Positions 29,390 through 38,208 of a stretch of 64,000 nucleotides of DNA are shown here, piece by piece. Position numbers and translations under genes: made by a program. Source of the stretch: Dictyobacter arantiisoli (GTDB lineage Bacteria > Chloroflexota > Ktedonobacteria > Ktedonobacterales > Ktedonobacteraceae). The stretch spans positions 31,738-95,737 of the forward strand of contig NZ_BIXY01000015.1 in assembly GCF_008326305.1 (NCBI RefSeq), in the 5' to 3' direction. The stretch's first letter is position 1; each line of letters starts with the position of its first letter. The notes below the pieces were generated by a model. The model searched no databases. It was not told where the DNA came from and saw nothing but the letters and a program-made list of their open reading frames with translations.

Positions 29390-30829
29390 ATGAGTAATGT
29401 AATCTGGCGCAAAAAAGATATCTTGCTGTTGCAGTCGGAAGCAGAAACAAGTACCCAACTCAAGCGAACCCTGGGGGTATGGAGTTTGACGGCAATAGGT
29501 CTTGGAGCCATTATTGGAGTTGGAGTGTTTGTCCTCACGGGGGTGGCGGCTGCGACGCAGGCTGGCCCGGCCATCGCGATCTCATTTATTATTGCTGGTC
29601 TGGCCAGTTCTGCTGCCGCATTGTGTTATTCCGAGTTTGCCAGTATGATTCCTGTAGCCGGCAGTGCCTATACCTATGGCTATGCGGTACTTGGCGAATT
29701 GCTGGCCTGGATTATTGGTTGGGATTTATTGATTGAATATACTCTGGTTGTTTCTGTGGTTGCAATTGGCTTATCTGGTTATGTAAACGCGCTATTGGTG
29801 AGCGTAGGTATCCATATTCCTGCTATGATTGTCGGCGCTCCTGGTACTGGTGCAGGACATGGGGTGGATTTATTTGCGATCTTGATCTGTCTTTTTACCT
29901 CCTGGCTCCTGACACGTGGCATGGAAGAGAGTGCGCGCTTCAATTCTATCGTAGTACTCATCAAGTTGCTTTGCGTCTTGATTACTATTGTGGTGGGGGC
30001 CTTTTTTATCAAGCCGGGCAACTGGCATCCCTTTGCTCCCTTTGGATTTCCAGGCATCATGGGTGGTGCGGCATTGGTCTTTTTTGCGGTATTTGGCTAT
30101 GACGCAATGAGTACCGCTGCTGAGGAGGCTAAACATCCACAACGTGATCTCCCACTGGCGATACTCATTTCGCTATTGATCGCGCTGGTGCTCTATGTCC
30201 TGATGAGTCTGGTGTTAACAGGCATTGTTTCCTACAAAACACTCAACAACTCGGCACCAGTTGCCAATGCGTTTCTGGCCTTACATTTGCCTATTGTCTC
30301 AATCATTGTTTCAGTGGGGGCTATTGCGGGTATTAGTAGTGTGCTGTTTGCCTTTATGCTGGCGGCAGCGCGCATCTGGTTCGCGTTGAGCCGGGATGGA
30401 TTATTGCCCGTCTGGTTTGCGCACACTCATCCTGTCCATAAGACACCCTATCGCCCGACCTGGATCATTGGCATCGTTACCGCTGTGGTGGCTGGCTTTA
30501 TTCCAATCGCTGTGGTAGCTGAACTGGTGAATATTGGTACTCTGTCGGCGTTTGTAATTGTTTGTGCCTCGATTATTATCTTACGGCATACCCAACCAAC
30601 AATTCCGCGCAGGTTTAAGACCCCATTTGTACCTGTTATTCCGATCATTGGTATCATTTTTTCGCTCTGGCTTATTATCAGTCTACAACCTGTCACATGG
30701 ATACGTTTTTTGATCTGGCTGGCCCTGGGCCTGGTCGTTTACTTTTTGTATGGTATCAAGCACAGTCGATTGAATATACCAGCTGTCCCAACGGCGATAG
30801 AAGAAGATACCAATAATCCAAAGAGTTAA
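29390..30829 (+). CDS. APC-family amino acid permease
   Basis: 479 residues with 12 predicted membrane spans. The first span reads GVWSLTAIGLGAIIGVGVFVLTG, the substrate-binding unwound helix of the APC/CAT family. FAVFGYDAMSTAAEEAKHPQRDLP is the cytoplasmic signature after helix 6. The layout matches bacterial cationic amino acid transporters such as YfnA, so a proton-coupled importer of amino acids is likely. The exact substrate is unknown. ATG start behind AAGGGG. Confidence 0.92.
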   Translation: MSNVIWRKKDILLLQSEAETSTQLKRTLGVWSLTAIGLGAIIGVGVFVLTGVAAATQAGPAIAISFIIAGLASSAAALCYSEFASMIPVAGSAYTYGYAVLGELLAWIIGWDLLIEYTLVVSVVAIGLSGYVNALLVSVGIHIPAMIVGAPGTGAGHGVDLFAILICLFTSWLLTRGMEESARFNSIVVLIKLLCVLITIVVGAFFIKPGNWHPFAPFGFPGIMGGAALVFFAVFGYDAMSTAAEEAKHPQRDLPLAILISLLIALVLYVLMSLVLTGIVSYKTLNNSAPVANAFLALHLPIVSIIVSVGAIAGISSVLFAFMLAAARIWFALSRDGLLPVWFAHTHPVHKTPYRPTWIIGIVTAVVAGFIPIAVVAELVNIGTLSAFVIVCASIIILRHTQPTIPRRFKTPFVPVIPIIGIIFSLWLIISLQPVTWIRFLIWLALGLVVYFLYGIKHSRLNIPAVPTAIEEDTNNPKS

Positions 30830-30956
30830 GGCTAGCTCGTTGCTCCTGTACTGCGGGCGAGGGTTGTAAAGATATCAATGGCAGCGAAGGCGGCGCAAGC
30901 AAACATTGCTGTGCGAAAGCCACTGATAAACATCACTTGCAAAGAGTGTATCTTCT

Positions 30957-31006
30957 CCAGCATAAAAAGGCAAAGATCATCAGGCGGCAACATTGCAAAT
31001 GAAGAG
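30957..31006. repeat. Copy 1 of a 50-bp dispersed relic
   Basis: Matches 48859-48908 at 46 of 50 bases, in the same orientation. On the minus strand both read a similar peptide (SSF..xPPDDLCLFML), so they look like fragments of one former coding sequence or mobile element. The surrounding minus-strand open frame (30832-31140) has no start context and is probably a relic. Otherwise 30830-31266 is empty. Confidence 0.7.
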
Positions 31007-31266
31007 AAATAGAGAGGATAAAGAGAAAGTCCGGCTTTGAGGAGTACGTATGCAAGACCATTGCGAGACAACAGAAAGGAAGGGATGCATCTTTGTGCCG
31101 GACTTATAAAAACTATAGAATGCTTGCTTAATTTATACAAGACATCATCAGTCAGAATGAATTGTTCTGATACGCTTCAAGCTGCTTAGAGACAGGCTTT
31201 AGCCGTGTCGATAGTTGCTAAAATAGCTCAAATCAAAAGTACTAGTTGGGGTTGGAAAATGAAAGA

Positions 31267-31299
31267 GGCGAGAAGCAGTTAACCTTACTGCTTCTCGCC
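31267..31299 (-). terminator. Intrinsic terminator of ssrA
   Basis: The 13-bp perfect stem (31267-31279 with 31287-31299) lies 10 bases beyond the tmRNA CCA end. On the minus strand it is followed by TCTTTCATTTT. Confidence 0.85.
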
Positions 31300-31308
31300 C
31301 CTTGCGTC

Positions 31309-31678
31309 TGGTGGAGATGAGGGAGAGTTGAACTCCCTGTCCAAACGGCCCTACCGAGGAATGTACTACAGGTTTAGTCGATGTATTTCTTTATCGCCTT
31401 GGGCTCCCATCGACAGGATTCCTAAGCGTTGGCCCTCTAGTCTTTAGTGACAGTTAGAAGACGGTGGCTGCCACTGCACCTCGTGTGTATGACGCCTGGA
31501 ACCGCCCCCACGAGGAAAAGGCGGGCAGACGTCGCATCGCTACTTCTTAGGCAGCGAAAGCGAATTGTTGTGTTGCTGGTTTGGCAACTATGTTTTGTCG
31601 GTTGTTTAACGAGAGTGCGTACCGACACCTCGACCTGCAATTCTTCAATCCAACCGCCTGTCGAAACCCGACATCCCC
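31309..31678 (-). ncRNA. ssrA: Transfer-messenger RNA
   Basis: Rescues stalled ribosomes by trans-translation together with SmpB, whose gene is at 59336-59839. The minus strand begins GGGGATGTCGGGTTTCGACAGG and ends GGGAGTTCAACTCTCCC, then CATCTCCACCA. The 5' GGGGAUG pairs with the 3' CAUCUCC to form the acceptor stem, with CCA encoded. After ATAGTT the resume codon GCC opens the tag A-K-P-A-T-Q-Q-F-A-F-A-A followed by TAA, with the hydrophobic AA end expected for ClpXP recognition. 370 bases. Single-piece, not permuted. Confidence 0.95.
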
Positions 31679-31748
31679 AGATGAAGAAATTGGCTAGCGT
31701 TGTGAGAGTTATCCTTTTCGAGCTTTCCCCCCTGCTAACGTATTGGTT

Positions 31749-31777
31749 AGTATATCATAGACGTTGACAAATAGCAA
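31749..31777 (-). promoter_or_regulatory. Promoter of ssrA
   Basis: On the minus strand TTGCTA (31772-31777), 17 bases, TATACT (31749-31754), about 70 bases upstream of the mature 5' end, leaving a short precursor leader to be removed. Confidence 0.65.
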
Positions 31778-31934
31778 TATCTTTTTCTGGATTTTCTTCT
31801 CTTTAACTTTTTCTCTTTACTCATGCGTGTCCGCACTCCAGGTGTTCATCACATACTAAAATGGCGCAGGCATGTGAGGGTCTACTCGCTCGCGAGTAGC
31901 GAGGCCTTGATGGGAGAACCGCGCTTACTGTCAG

Positions 31935-31961
31935 GATGAGAGAGAGTTGAACTCCCTGTTC
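31935..31961 (-). pseudogene. Degenerate second copy of the tmRNA 3' T-arm
   Basis: Matches 31316-31342 inside ssrA at 25 of 27 bases, in the same orientation. Weaker similarity continues toward higher coordinates (GAGGA.GTAC). The acceptor end and CCA are not preserved. It lies upstream of the ssrA 5' end. A palindrome CTACTCGC/GCGAGTAG lies near 31892-31909. Apart from the ssrA promoter, the region 31679-32076 holds nothing else recognised. Confidence 0.6.
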
Positions 31962-32076
31962 TTTGCTATGGCTCAGTTGCGAGGAGGTACGTGGGCTTTG
32001 TATAATGATGGACGGTATGATGATTAATGGTACCATGGACAACATGGTAATCAGCCAAGGTAGGTAGGTAAACTTT

Positions 32077-32850
32077 ATGGCGCAGTCCAAACGCTCGCTG
32101 GTGCGTATCGCGCATCGGGGCGGTTCGCTTCTTGCCCCTGAGAATACATTGGCCGCTTTTCGGAATGCTTTGACAATGCCTGTGGATATGCTGGAATTGG
32201 ATGTGCAGATGAGCCGTGATGGTCAGGTTGTGGTGTTTCATGACGCTACAGTTGAGCGTGTGACAAATGGTACAGGCAATCTCCTCGATCTCGATTTTGC
32301 TTATCTGCGCTCTCTGGATGCAGCAAGCCATTTTCCTGGTGGCTGGCCGCTGCCTGAGCAAATCCCGACTTTGCGGGAGGTACTGGCTCTGGCTCATAAT
32401 CGTGTCCAGGTTTGTATTGAACTCAAGCTCAGCGAACGTGATGGGGTCTATGGGCGCTATCCACGGATTGCAGAAGCGATTGTTGAGGATTTACGTGCCA
32501 CGAAAATGGTTGATCAGGTGTTACTGATCTCTTTCGATTGGGTGGCATTAGCTAAAATCAGCCGCCTGGAAAACTCACTTGTGACGGGTGCACTGGTCTC
32601 ACGCGATCTCTGGACATTTGAGGAAGATCCAACTCTGGAAAAATTATGCAAGCAAGTGTCGCTGGCTGGTTGCAACTGGATTGATCTGGATCGCGAGTTG
32701 TTTACACCCGAATTGCTTTCAACTGTTCACCGCAATGGTTTTAAGCTAGGGCTCTGGACGGTCGATGATCTGGCTGAATTACGTTCTTTTGCCAGTGTTG
32801 GTGTTGATGCCCTTACTACTGACCGACCTGATTTGTTTGCTCAGATATAA
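32077..32850 (+). CDS. Glycerophosphodiester phosphodiesterase
   Basis: 257-residue TIM barrel that hydrolyses glycerophosphodiesters to glycerol-3-phosphate and an alcohol. IAHRGGSLLAPENTLAAF has the first catalytic His and the Glu, DMLELDVQMSRDGQVVVFHDATVERVTNGTG has the metal ligands and second His, and VCIELKL follows. C-terminal LGLWTVDD and GVDALTTDRPDL are standard. Cytoplasmic (no signal peptide), like UgpQ. ATG start. AGGTAGGTAGG lies upstream. Confidence 0.93.
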   Translation: MAQSKRSLVRIAHRGGSLLAPENTLAAFRNALTMPVDMLELDVQMSRDGQVVVFHDATVERVTNGTGNLLDLDFAYLRSLDAASHFPGGWPLPEQIPTLREVLALAHNRVQVCIELKLSERDGVYGRYPRIAEAIVEDLRATKMVDQVLLISFDWVALAKISRLENSLVTGALVSRDLWTFEEDPTLEKLCKQVSLAGCNWIDLDRELFTPELLSTVHRNGFKLGLWTVDDLAELRSFASVGVDALTTDRPDLFAQI

Positions 32851-32991
32851 CTTCTTGCTGTCTATGGCTGAGGCGGATACTCACAATTAAGTAATGGGTG
32901 CCTGGCTGAATGTGTCTCCTCGTGAAAGTTATCCGTTTGTATTACCAGAAAGAGCAATGGTACCATGTCCTGTAGTTCGTACTCGAGGGTA

Positions 32992-33000
32992 TGCTATAAT
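32992..33000 (+). promoter_or_regulatory. Extended -10 promoter
   Basis: TG-C-TATAAT, a consensus extended -10, 62 bases upstream of the glycosyltransferase ATG. The -35 region is weak, as is common with extended -10 promoters. Confidence 0.55.
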
Positions 33001-33062
33001 GACCCCCGAACACCAGCCATGTGGCGGGTTGAATACTGGTTGTGAGCGGAGAATCTGAGGCT

Positions 33063-34076
33063 ATGCAACAATCTGAAATTGCATTAAAAGAACATGCATC
33101 TGAGTTGACAACTCCTGAAGTATTATCGAAGCATATTGATGTTACGATCGTGGTTCCCTTGATGAATGAGCAGGAGAGCGTGTCTATTCTCTTTGAGAAA
33201 ATCAAAGAACAACTCGAGCAACTCGGTAAATCCTTTGAAGTTATTTTTGTAGATGATGGTAGTACCGATAAAACCTTTACTGTTCTATCCGATTTATATC
33301 AAGCATACCCTGATATTGTGCGCGTGATCCGTTTCCGTCGCAATTTTGGTAAGACACCAGCGCTGGTAGCCGGTTTTGAGCGCTCTAAGGGTGATGTTAT
33401 CTTTACCATGGATGGTGATTTGCAGGATGATCCACAGGAAATTCCCCGCTATCTAGAGAAAATAGATGAGGGTTATGATCTGGTGACGGGTTGGAAGTTC
33501 CCACGTTTAGATCCCCTTGATAAGACTTTTCCATCTCTTATCTTTAATGGTATGGTGAATAAGCTGACTGGCGTGAATCTACATGATATCAACTGTGGAT
33601 TTAAAGCGTATCGCCGTGATGTGATTGAAGATCCACATTTAAAGCTCTATGGCGATTTCCATCGTTTTGTTCCGGTGATTGCGCAGGCGCGTGGCTTTAA
33701 AATTGCTGAGATTAAAGTTACTCACCATCCTCGGAAATTTGGTGTATCGAAGTTTGGTACAAAACGTTTCGCGCAGGGTTTCATCGATTTGATGAATATT
33801 GTTTTCTTAACAACCTATCTGCGCCGTCCCTTACGCCTGTTTGCTACCCTTGGCTTCTGGTCTTTTGTGCTGGGTGTGCTCCTTGATCTGTTTACTGTCT
33901 TGCGCAGTTACCTGTGGATTCATGAACCGATTCATAACCAACCGATGTTGTTTGTGGGTATCCTGCTCATGATCTTTGGTGTACAATTCTTCCTGGCTGG
34001 TCTACAGAGTGAGATGATACGTCACTATGCCTTCCAACGCGGCGAAGAAGCTAATATTAAGCAGGAATTGCTCTAG
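33063..34076 (+). CDS. GtrB/DPM1-like glycosyltransferase family 2
   Basis: 337 residues. GT-A domain: VTIVVPLMNEQESVSILFEK, FEVIFVDDGSTDKT, FRRNFGKTPALVAGFERSKG and MDGDLQDDPQEIP (metal-binding DxD-type). Two C-terminal membrane spans follow (LFATLGFWSFVLGVLLDLF and MLFVGILLMIFGVQFFLAG). It transfers a sugar from a nucleotide donor to polyprenyl phosphate at the inner membrane face. ATG 33063 has GGAG 11 bases and GAGG 2 bases upstream. A GTG at 33042 is in frame. The DUF2079 membrane protein downstream could use the lipid-linked sugar. Confidence 0.92.
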   Translation: MQQSEIALKEHASELTTPEVLSKHIDVTIVVPLMNEQESVSILFEKIKEQLEQLGKSFEVIFVDDGSTDKTFTVLSDLYQAYPDIVRVIRFRRNFGKTPALVAGFERSKGDVIFTMDGDLQDDPQEIPRYLEKIDEGYDLVTGWKFPRLDPLDKTFPSLIFNGMVNKLTGVNLHDINCGFKAYRRDVIEDPHLKLYGDFHRFVPVIAQARGFKIAEIKVTHHPRKFGVSKFGTKRFAQGFIDLMNIVFLTTYLRRPLRLFATLGFWSFVLGVLLDLFTVLRSYLWIHEPIHNQPMLFVGILLMIFGVQFFLAGLQSEMIRHYAFQRGEEANIKQELL

Positions 34077-34328
34077 ATGATATTGCTCGGTCAATGCATG
34101 CCTTGGCGGATATGGGCGAGCAGCAGAGGTGGTGTGATATTGGCTGATCCTCTTGCGTGCGTAAAGCGAAACATGGATGTGCTCCTTGATTGCTTCCGTG
34201 TTCTGCGTGGTGATTGGATCAGCCAGTATGCAGCGTTCTCTAAACTTATGCTATGGATGAATGAGATGGTTGCCCCTCTGTTGTATGGATGTGATTTGCA
34301 GGGATTGAAAAAGAGGTGTAGTGCGTGA
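34077..34328 (+). CDS. Possible small ORF between GT2 and DUF2079 genes
   Basis: 83 codons directly after the glycosyltransferase stop, overlapping the next start as GTGA. No clear ribosome-binding site. The composition (MILLGQCMPWRIWASSRGG) matches no family. Its only support is tight fit between two co-directional genes, so it may be a chance frame in a 250-bp spacer. Confidence 0.25.
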   Translation: MILLGQCMPWRIWASSRGGVILADPLACVKRNMDVLLDCFRVLRGDWISQYAAFSKLMLWMNEMVAPLLYGCDLQGLKKRCSA

Positions 34329-36604
34329 GTAAAGAAATCTGGCATAAGCGTTTTATTTATGCCCGAGACCATTTGTGTTTGTATCCTGCACCTGAACCGC
34401 TGCCGCGTACACGCAAATTCTGGCTGGTAATGGGATTAATCGCACTTGCTGTGCTTGTCTTCTGTGTGTTTTATATTTCTTATCTGACAACTCAGCAGAC
34501 GGCGTTTCAAACGAATGCCGAAGACTTTGGTATTATGGATCAAGCGATCTGGAATACGATCCATGGACATATGTTGCACCAAACGATCTGTACCTCATTA
34601 GGGGATACAAATTGTGTTGGGCCTGCTGGCTTTGTACGCTTTGCTATCCATTTTGAACCGATCCTATTTCCTATCTCTTTATTATACTTTATCTGGTCTG
34701 ATCCACGTGTTTTACTCGTGTTGCAAACCGTCGTCGTTGCTCTGGGAGCCTTTCCTGCCTTCTGGCTGGCGCGGTTGCGGCTGCGCAATGAATGGTTAGC
34801 CGGGGTGTTCGCACTGATTTATCTTATCTATCCTGCTCAGTTGCAGGCGTCAACGGATGAATTTCATGCCGTGACGATGACAGCGGCTCTCTTATTGTTT
34901 ACTTTATATTTTATGTACACGCGTCAGACACTCTGGTTTTTTGTCTTTGCTCTTCTCTCAATGGCGTGTAAAGAAGAAATTCCAATCGTAGTGGCGACCT
35001 TTGGTCTCTGGTCGCTGGTCTTTCAGCGGCGTTGGCGTAGTGGTCTGGCTGTGGTTGTCGTGAGTATTCTCTGGTTTGTCGTCACAACCAAAGTAATTAT
35101 GCCGCATTTTAGTCCTACTGGTCAGGCTTTGCTCAGTACACGTTATAATGGTGCAGGCGGCTCTGGCTCTTTGTTACAGCAAGCGCTTCATCCGCTGACT
35201 TTTCTGCATACCTATCTGTTTGATGCCAGTCATCGAGCGTATATCCATGATATACTGGCACCTGCGGGCTATATTCCGAAGCCACATGGAGGCGGTCTGT
35301 TCTATTTACCGCTCCTGGCACCATGGATCCTGGTTATGGCGACGCCTTCACTGCTAATTAACCTGCTCAGCACTAATCCTCAGCAATATAGTGGGCTTTT
35401 CCACTATAACGCTGAAATTGTGCCCGTGATTATTTTTGCGACCATCGAGTCTCTGGTGGTCGTACGCTGGTTGACTCATGTAGGGCTGGCGGCAATAACG
35501 CGGCATAGAGAAGCACAGAATAGACCGTTTGCCCATCTGCTGAGTGCAGAAGGATTGCTACGCCGGCCGCAGGTTGTATCGTTGGTATTGATTTCGCTCT
35601 TGACGCTTGCGGTTGTCTTCAGTTCATTGCGCACCGATTACTATTTCCATGGGCAATTGCCATTCTCGATTAGCTTTCAATGGCCGCAGACCTCTGCCCA
35701 CACTGACCTGGCGCAGCGCTTCCTGGCGATGATTCCAGCGGATGCATCTGTATCAGCACAAAATAAACTTGTTCCTCACTTGAGCCATCGTGAGAGCATC
35801 TATATGTTCCCGTACGCAGATGGACAAAATAGTCAGAAAGAGGGGCAGGCAGAGTATATACTGCTAGATGTAACGGGGGATATTTATCCCTACTTTGAGT
35901 CACAGCTCTATACGCACGAAGTGAAGAAGGTATTAGCAAGTGGACAATATGGGATTGTGGCGGCTCAGGATGGCTACTTGTTGTTGAAACGAGGATTGGC
36001 TGCTCCAGCTATCTTATCCTCGCCGACTACCAGTGCTGGTCAGCAGCATGATCTTGATGCATTGTTATTTAATCTTCCTACCAGTTTTTGTTCCAATATC
36101 TATGTTCCTCAGTCAGAGATACAAAATCCTTTGCACGTTGATTTTAAGCAGCCAGATGGTCAGAAATTACATCTGGTAGGTTTTCAGGTTGGGGCAAGTA
36201 GCCCGTTTAGTCGTACCAATGGCTATGGCACGCTAACGACATATTGGCGTGTGGATAGTTCGGTAAAAACGCCGATCCAGTTACAGATCTTACTCAAAGG
36301 CAGTGATGGGCGTGAATATCTTACCAGTACGGACATGCCAGATCTTTCGTGGTGTCCTGCGCAAACGTGGCAACCGGGTTCACTGGTGCGCCTGACAAGC
36401 CGCACATTTAACCTTCAAAAAAGTAGCATCCCAAATGGGCTAGCACAGATGTCCATTACTCTTTTGCCACAAGCACAGACATCGAGTACAATAATGGATG
36501 TACAAGCTCGGCTACCTGTGCAGGTTTTGAATGCGCCGGTTACCGTTATTGCCAATCAGAATACAAATGCATTGCAGTTGATGCCGATTACTATCGTCAA
36601 CTAA
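34325..36604 (+). CDS. DUF2079 multi-span membrane protein
   Basis: 759 residues. The GTG start is supported by AAGAGGTG. About nine to ten membrane spans fill residues 35-430, with the DUF2079 marks NAEDFGIMDQAIWNTIHGH, HFEPILFPISLLYF, ALGAFPAFWLARLRL, EFHAVTMTAALLLFTLYF and CKEEIPIVVATFGLW. The layout recalls GT-C glycosyltransferases that use polyprenyl-linked sugars. The C-terminal ~250 residues are extracytoplasmic, with beta-rich segments and no named domain. Following the GtrB-like gene, it may glycosylate a surface polymer or protein. That is inference. Confidence 0.85.
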   Translation: MSKEIWHKRFIYARDHLCLYPAPEPLPRTRKFWLVMGLIALAVLVFCVFYISYLTTQQTAFQTNAEDFGIMDQAIWNTIHGHMLHQTICTSLGDTNCVGPAGFVRFAIHFEPILFPISLLYFIWSDPRVLLVLQTVVVALGAFPAFWLARLRLRNEWLAGVFALIYLIYPAQLQASTDEFHAVTMTAALLLFTLYFMYTRQTLWFFVFALLSMACKEEIPIVVATFGLWSLVFQRRWRSGLAVVVVSILWFVVTTKVIMPHFSPTGQALLSTRYNGAGGSGSLLQQALHPLTFLHTYLFDASHRAYIHDILAPAGYIPKPHGGGLFYLPLLAPWILVMATPSLLINLLSTNPQQYSGLFHYNAEIVPVIIFATIESLVVVRWLTHVGLAAITRHREAQNRPFAHLLSAEGLLRRPQVVSLVLISLLTLAVVFSSLRTDYYFHGQLPFSISFQWPQTSAHTDLAQRFLAMIPADASVSAQNKLVPHLSHRESIYMFPYADGQNSQKEGQAEYILLDVTGDIYPYFESQLYTHEVKKVLASGQYGIVAAQDGYLLLKRGLAAPAILSSPTTSAGQQHDLDALLFNLPTSFCSNIYVPQSEIQNPLHVDFKQPDGQKLHLVGFQVGASSPFSRTNGYGTLTTYWRVDSSVKTPIQLQILLKGSDGREYLTSTDMPDLSWCPAQTWQPGSLVRLTSRTFNLQKSSIPNGLAQMSITLLPQAQTSSTIMDVQARLPVQVLNAPVTVIANQNTNALQLMPITIVN

Positions 36605-36672
36605 AGTGTAGAGAAGCGGCATCACCAAATCTCTCTATGGCATGCCCGCAGTAGAATGAAAGAGGATGTAGG

Positions 36673-38127
36673 ATGGGCATTTATTTAGGTCAACTCCCGC
36701 CCGCAGAAATTGCGCGCTTAAAAGCTGAATTAGCTGAGACGCTGATCGCTAATTTCTGCTATCCACGTTTTTTTGATCATCGCACTGAGTCATTGCAAAT
36801 GCGTCCGGTTGACCGTAACAAGCGCCAGGAAGTATGGCTTTACCTCAGCTCTGTTGATTTTACTGCATGGAACCGGGTCGATTTGATGTCAGCGGATATT
36901 CAACATCAAATTGAGCGTCTTTTTATTCAGTTTGTGCAACGTAATCGTAATTTCTTTGGTGAGCAGGGACGTCGAAGAATGTCTGATATCCGTCTGTTAA
37001 TTAATTCTTGTGCTTCTTCGGTGGTACAAGCCTGGCGCAATCATCTCAGCGGTCAGAAAGCAGCGGATGGGCATCTCTTTGGGAGTCCACACACGGTTGT
37101 CTCCTGGAGTACTCCAAGTATTAGCCAGCGTGCAGAACTTACCTGGGAGCAGATTGCGCCAGCGACGATGTTGCTTCAACAGCATTTACAGGAGCTCAGG
37201 GGTGAAGTGAAACTTGGGGATGCAAAGGTGGCTCCTGCGGCTGCTACAGCTATACATGGGACCACTGGGATGGCACGTCGTGAGGCTCCTGCTGCGGCAA
37301 CTCGCCCGGCAACAGGGCGACCAAATCAAGGGGAACCTGAGCCATCTGTAGTTCGTAAACCAGTCACACCGGTTGGGCCACGACCAGTTTCAGCGCCATT
37401 GCAGGCGAATACTCCTGCAGCGGTACAACAAGCAGCTTTCTCTAGCGCTGCTGCGGCTGCTCCAGCTGTGCAGCGAACAGCGCAACGGGTCGATACGACG
37501 CCGAAACCACCTACGCCTGCTCAGCCCTATGATACGCGCACTGTTGCTCCTGTCAATCGTAATGCACCGTTAGTTGACGCACCGGCTGTTCCTGTGGCGC
37601 CTATCTCGCCTGCACTTGACACGCCCATGGCGGCGTCTGCACCAACGGCAGTCCCGACGAAATCCGCTAGCAGCACTGACCATGGTACCATGCGCTCATC
37701 ACGCTCTCCATTCGGAGGAGACACTGCCCCAACTTCAACTGTGACACCTGCCTCAGCGCAACGTATGCCCCCACCGATGGTACCGCCTGCCTCGCTGACA
37801 AGTTCTGCCACTTCGGATATCACGAATGGTCCACGGGAAATGATGTCTGTGGGTGAGGATGATGTTGCGATCTTTGAACAGATGCGTCATCAATTGATCA
37901 TCTGGTTGCGTATTGAGGCGGTAACAGCCGGGCTGGAGATTACAAGTCAGAGTCCTACTCAGTTGTTAGAGATGTTACGTGAACAGGCACGTTTTGATGA
38001 GACACGTTTACAGGTTGTGTCGACGTTACTAAATCTCGCTAATCAAGTGATCAAAACAGGCCTGGTAAGTGTATTGGATTATAAACAGGCCTTAATGTTC
38101 CATCTAATGCACACCCGCCGCCAATAG
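36673..38127 (+). CDS. Large Ala/Pro-rich hypothetical protein with two folded ends
   Basis: 484 residues, not recognised. Residues 1-150 look folded (MGIYLGQLPPAEIARLKAE, then YLSSVDFTAWNRVDLMSAD). Residues about 195-395 are a disordered Ala/Pro/Thr/Val linker. The last ~85 residues form a helical domain (EDDVAIFEQMRHQLIIWLRI ... LLNLANQVIKTGLVSVLDYKQ). No signal peptide or membrane span. ATG start with AGAGGATGTAGG upstream, and a good terminator after. The architecture suggests a scaffolding or tethering protein, but no function can be assigned. Confidence 0.7.
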   Translation: MGIYLGQLPPAEIARLKAELAETLIANFCYPRFFDHRTESLQMRPVDRNKRQEVWLYLSSVDFTAWNRVDLMSADIQHQIERLFIQFVQRNRNFFGEQGRRRMSDIRLLINSCASSVVQAWRNHLSGQKAADGHLFGSPHTVVSWSTPSISQRAELTWEQIAPATMLLQQHLQELRGEVKLGDAKVAPAAATAIHGTTGMARREAPAAATRPATGRPNQGEPEPSVVRKPVTPVGPRPVSAPLQANTPAAVQQAAFSSAAAAAPAVQRTAQRVDTTPKPPTPAQPYDTRTVAPVNRNAPLVDAPAVPVAPISPALDTPMAASAPTAVPTKSASSTDHGTMRSSRSPFGGDTAPTSTVTPASAQRMPPPMVPPASLTSSATSDITNGPREMMSVGEDDVAIFEQMRHQLIIWLRIEAVTAGLEITSQSPTQLLEMLREQARFDETRLQVVSTLLNLANQVIKTGLVSVLDYKQALMFHLMHTRRQ

Positions 38128-38138
38128 CTCTCTGGACT

Positions 38139-38178
38139 AAAGAGGCCACTCCTCCCCTCGCGGGTGAGTGGCCTCTTT
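38139..38178. terminator. 13-bp stem terminator
   Basis: AAAGAGGCCACTC (38139-38151) pairs exactly with GAGTGGCCTCTTT (38166-38178). It lies between the convergent Ala/Pro-rich gene and mfd and probably serves both. Confidence 0.8.
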
Positions 38179-38208
38179 GCTTGCTGCTCTTTTGCTTCAC
38201 AGGTAGGA

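Noticed and set aside
30832..31140. 102-codon minus-strand ORF beside the permease
   Set aside because: It abuts the permease end with no ribosome-binding site and contains the dispersed relic. More likely a decayed fragment than a gene.
31309..31961. Classical integration of a genomic island at the tmRNA 3' end
   Set aside because: The duplicated fragment is on the 5' side of ssrA and no integrase or cargo genes lie between the copies.
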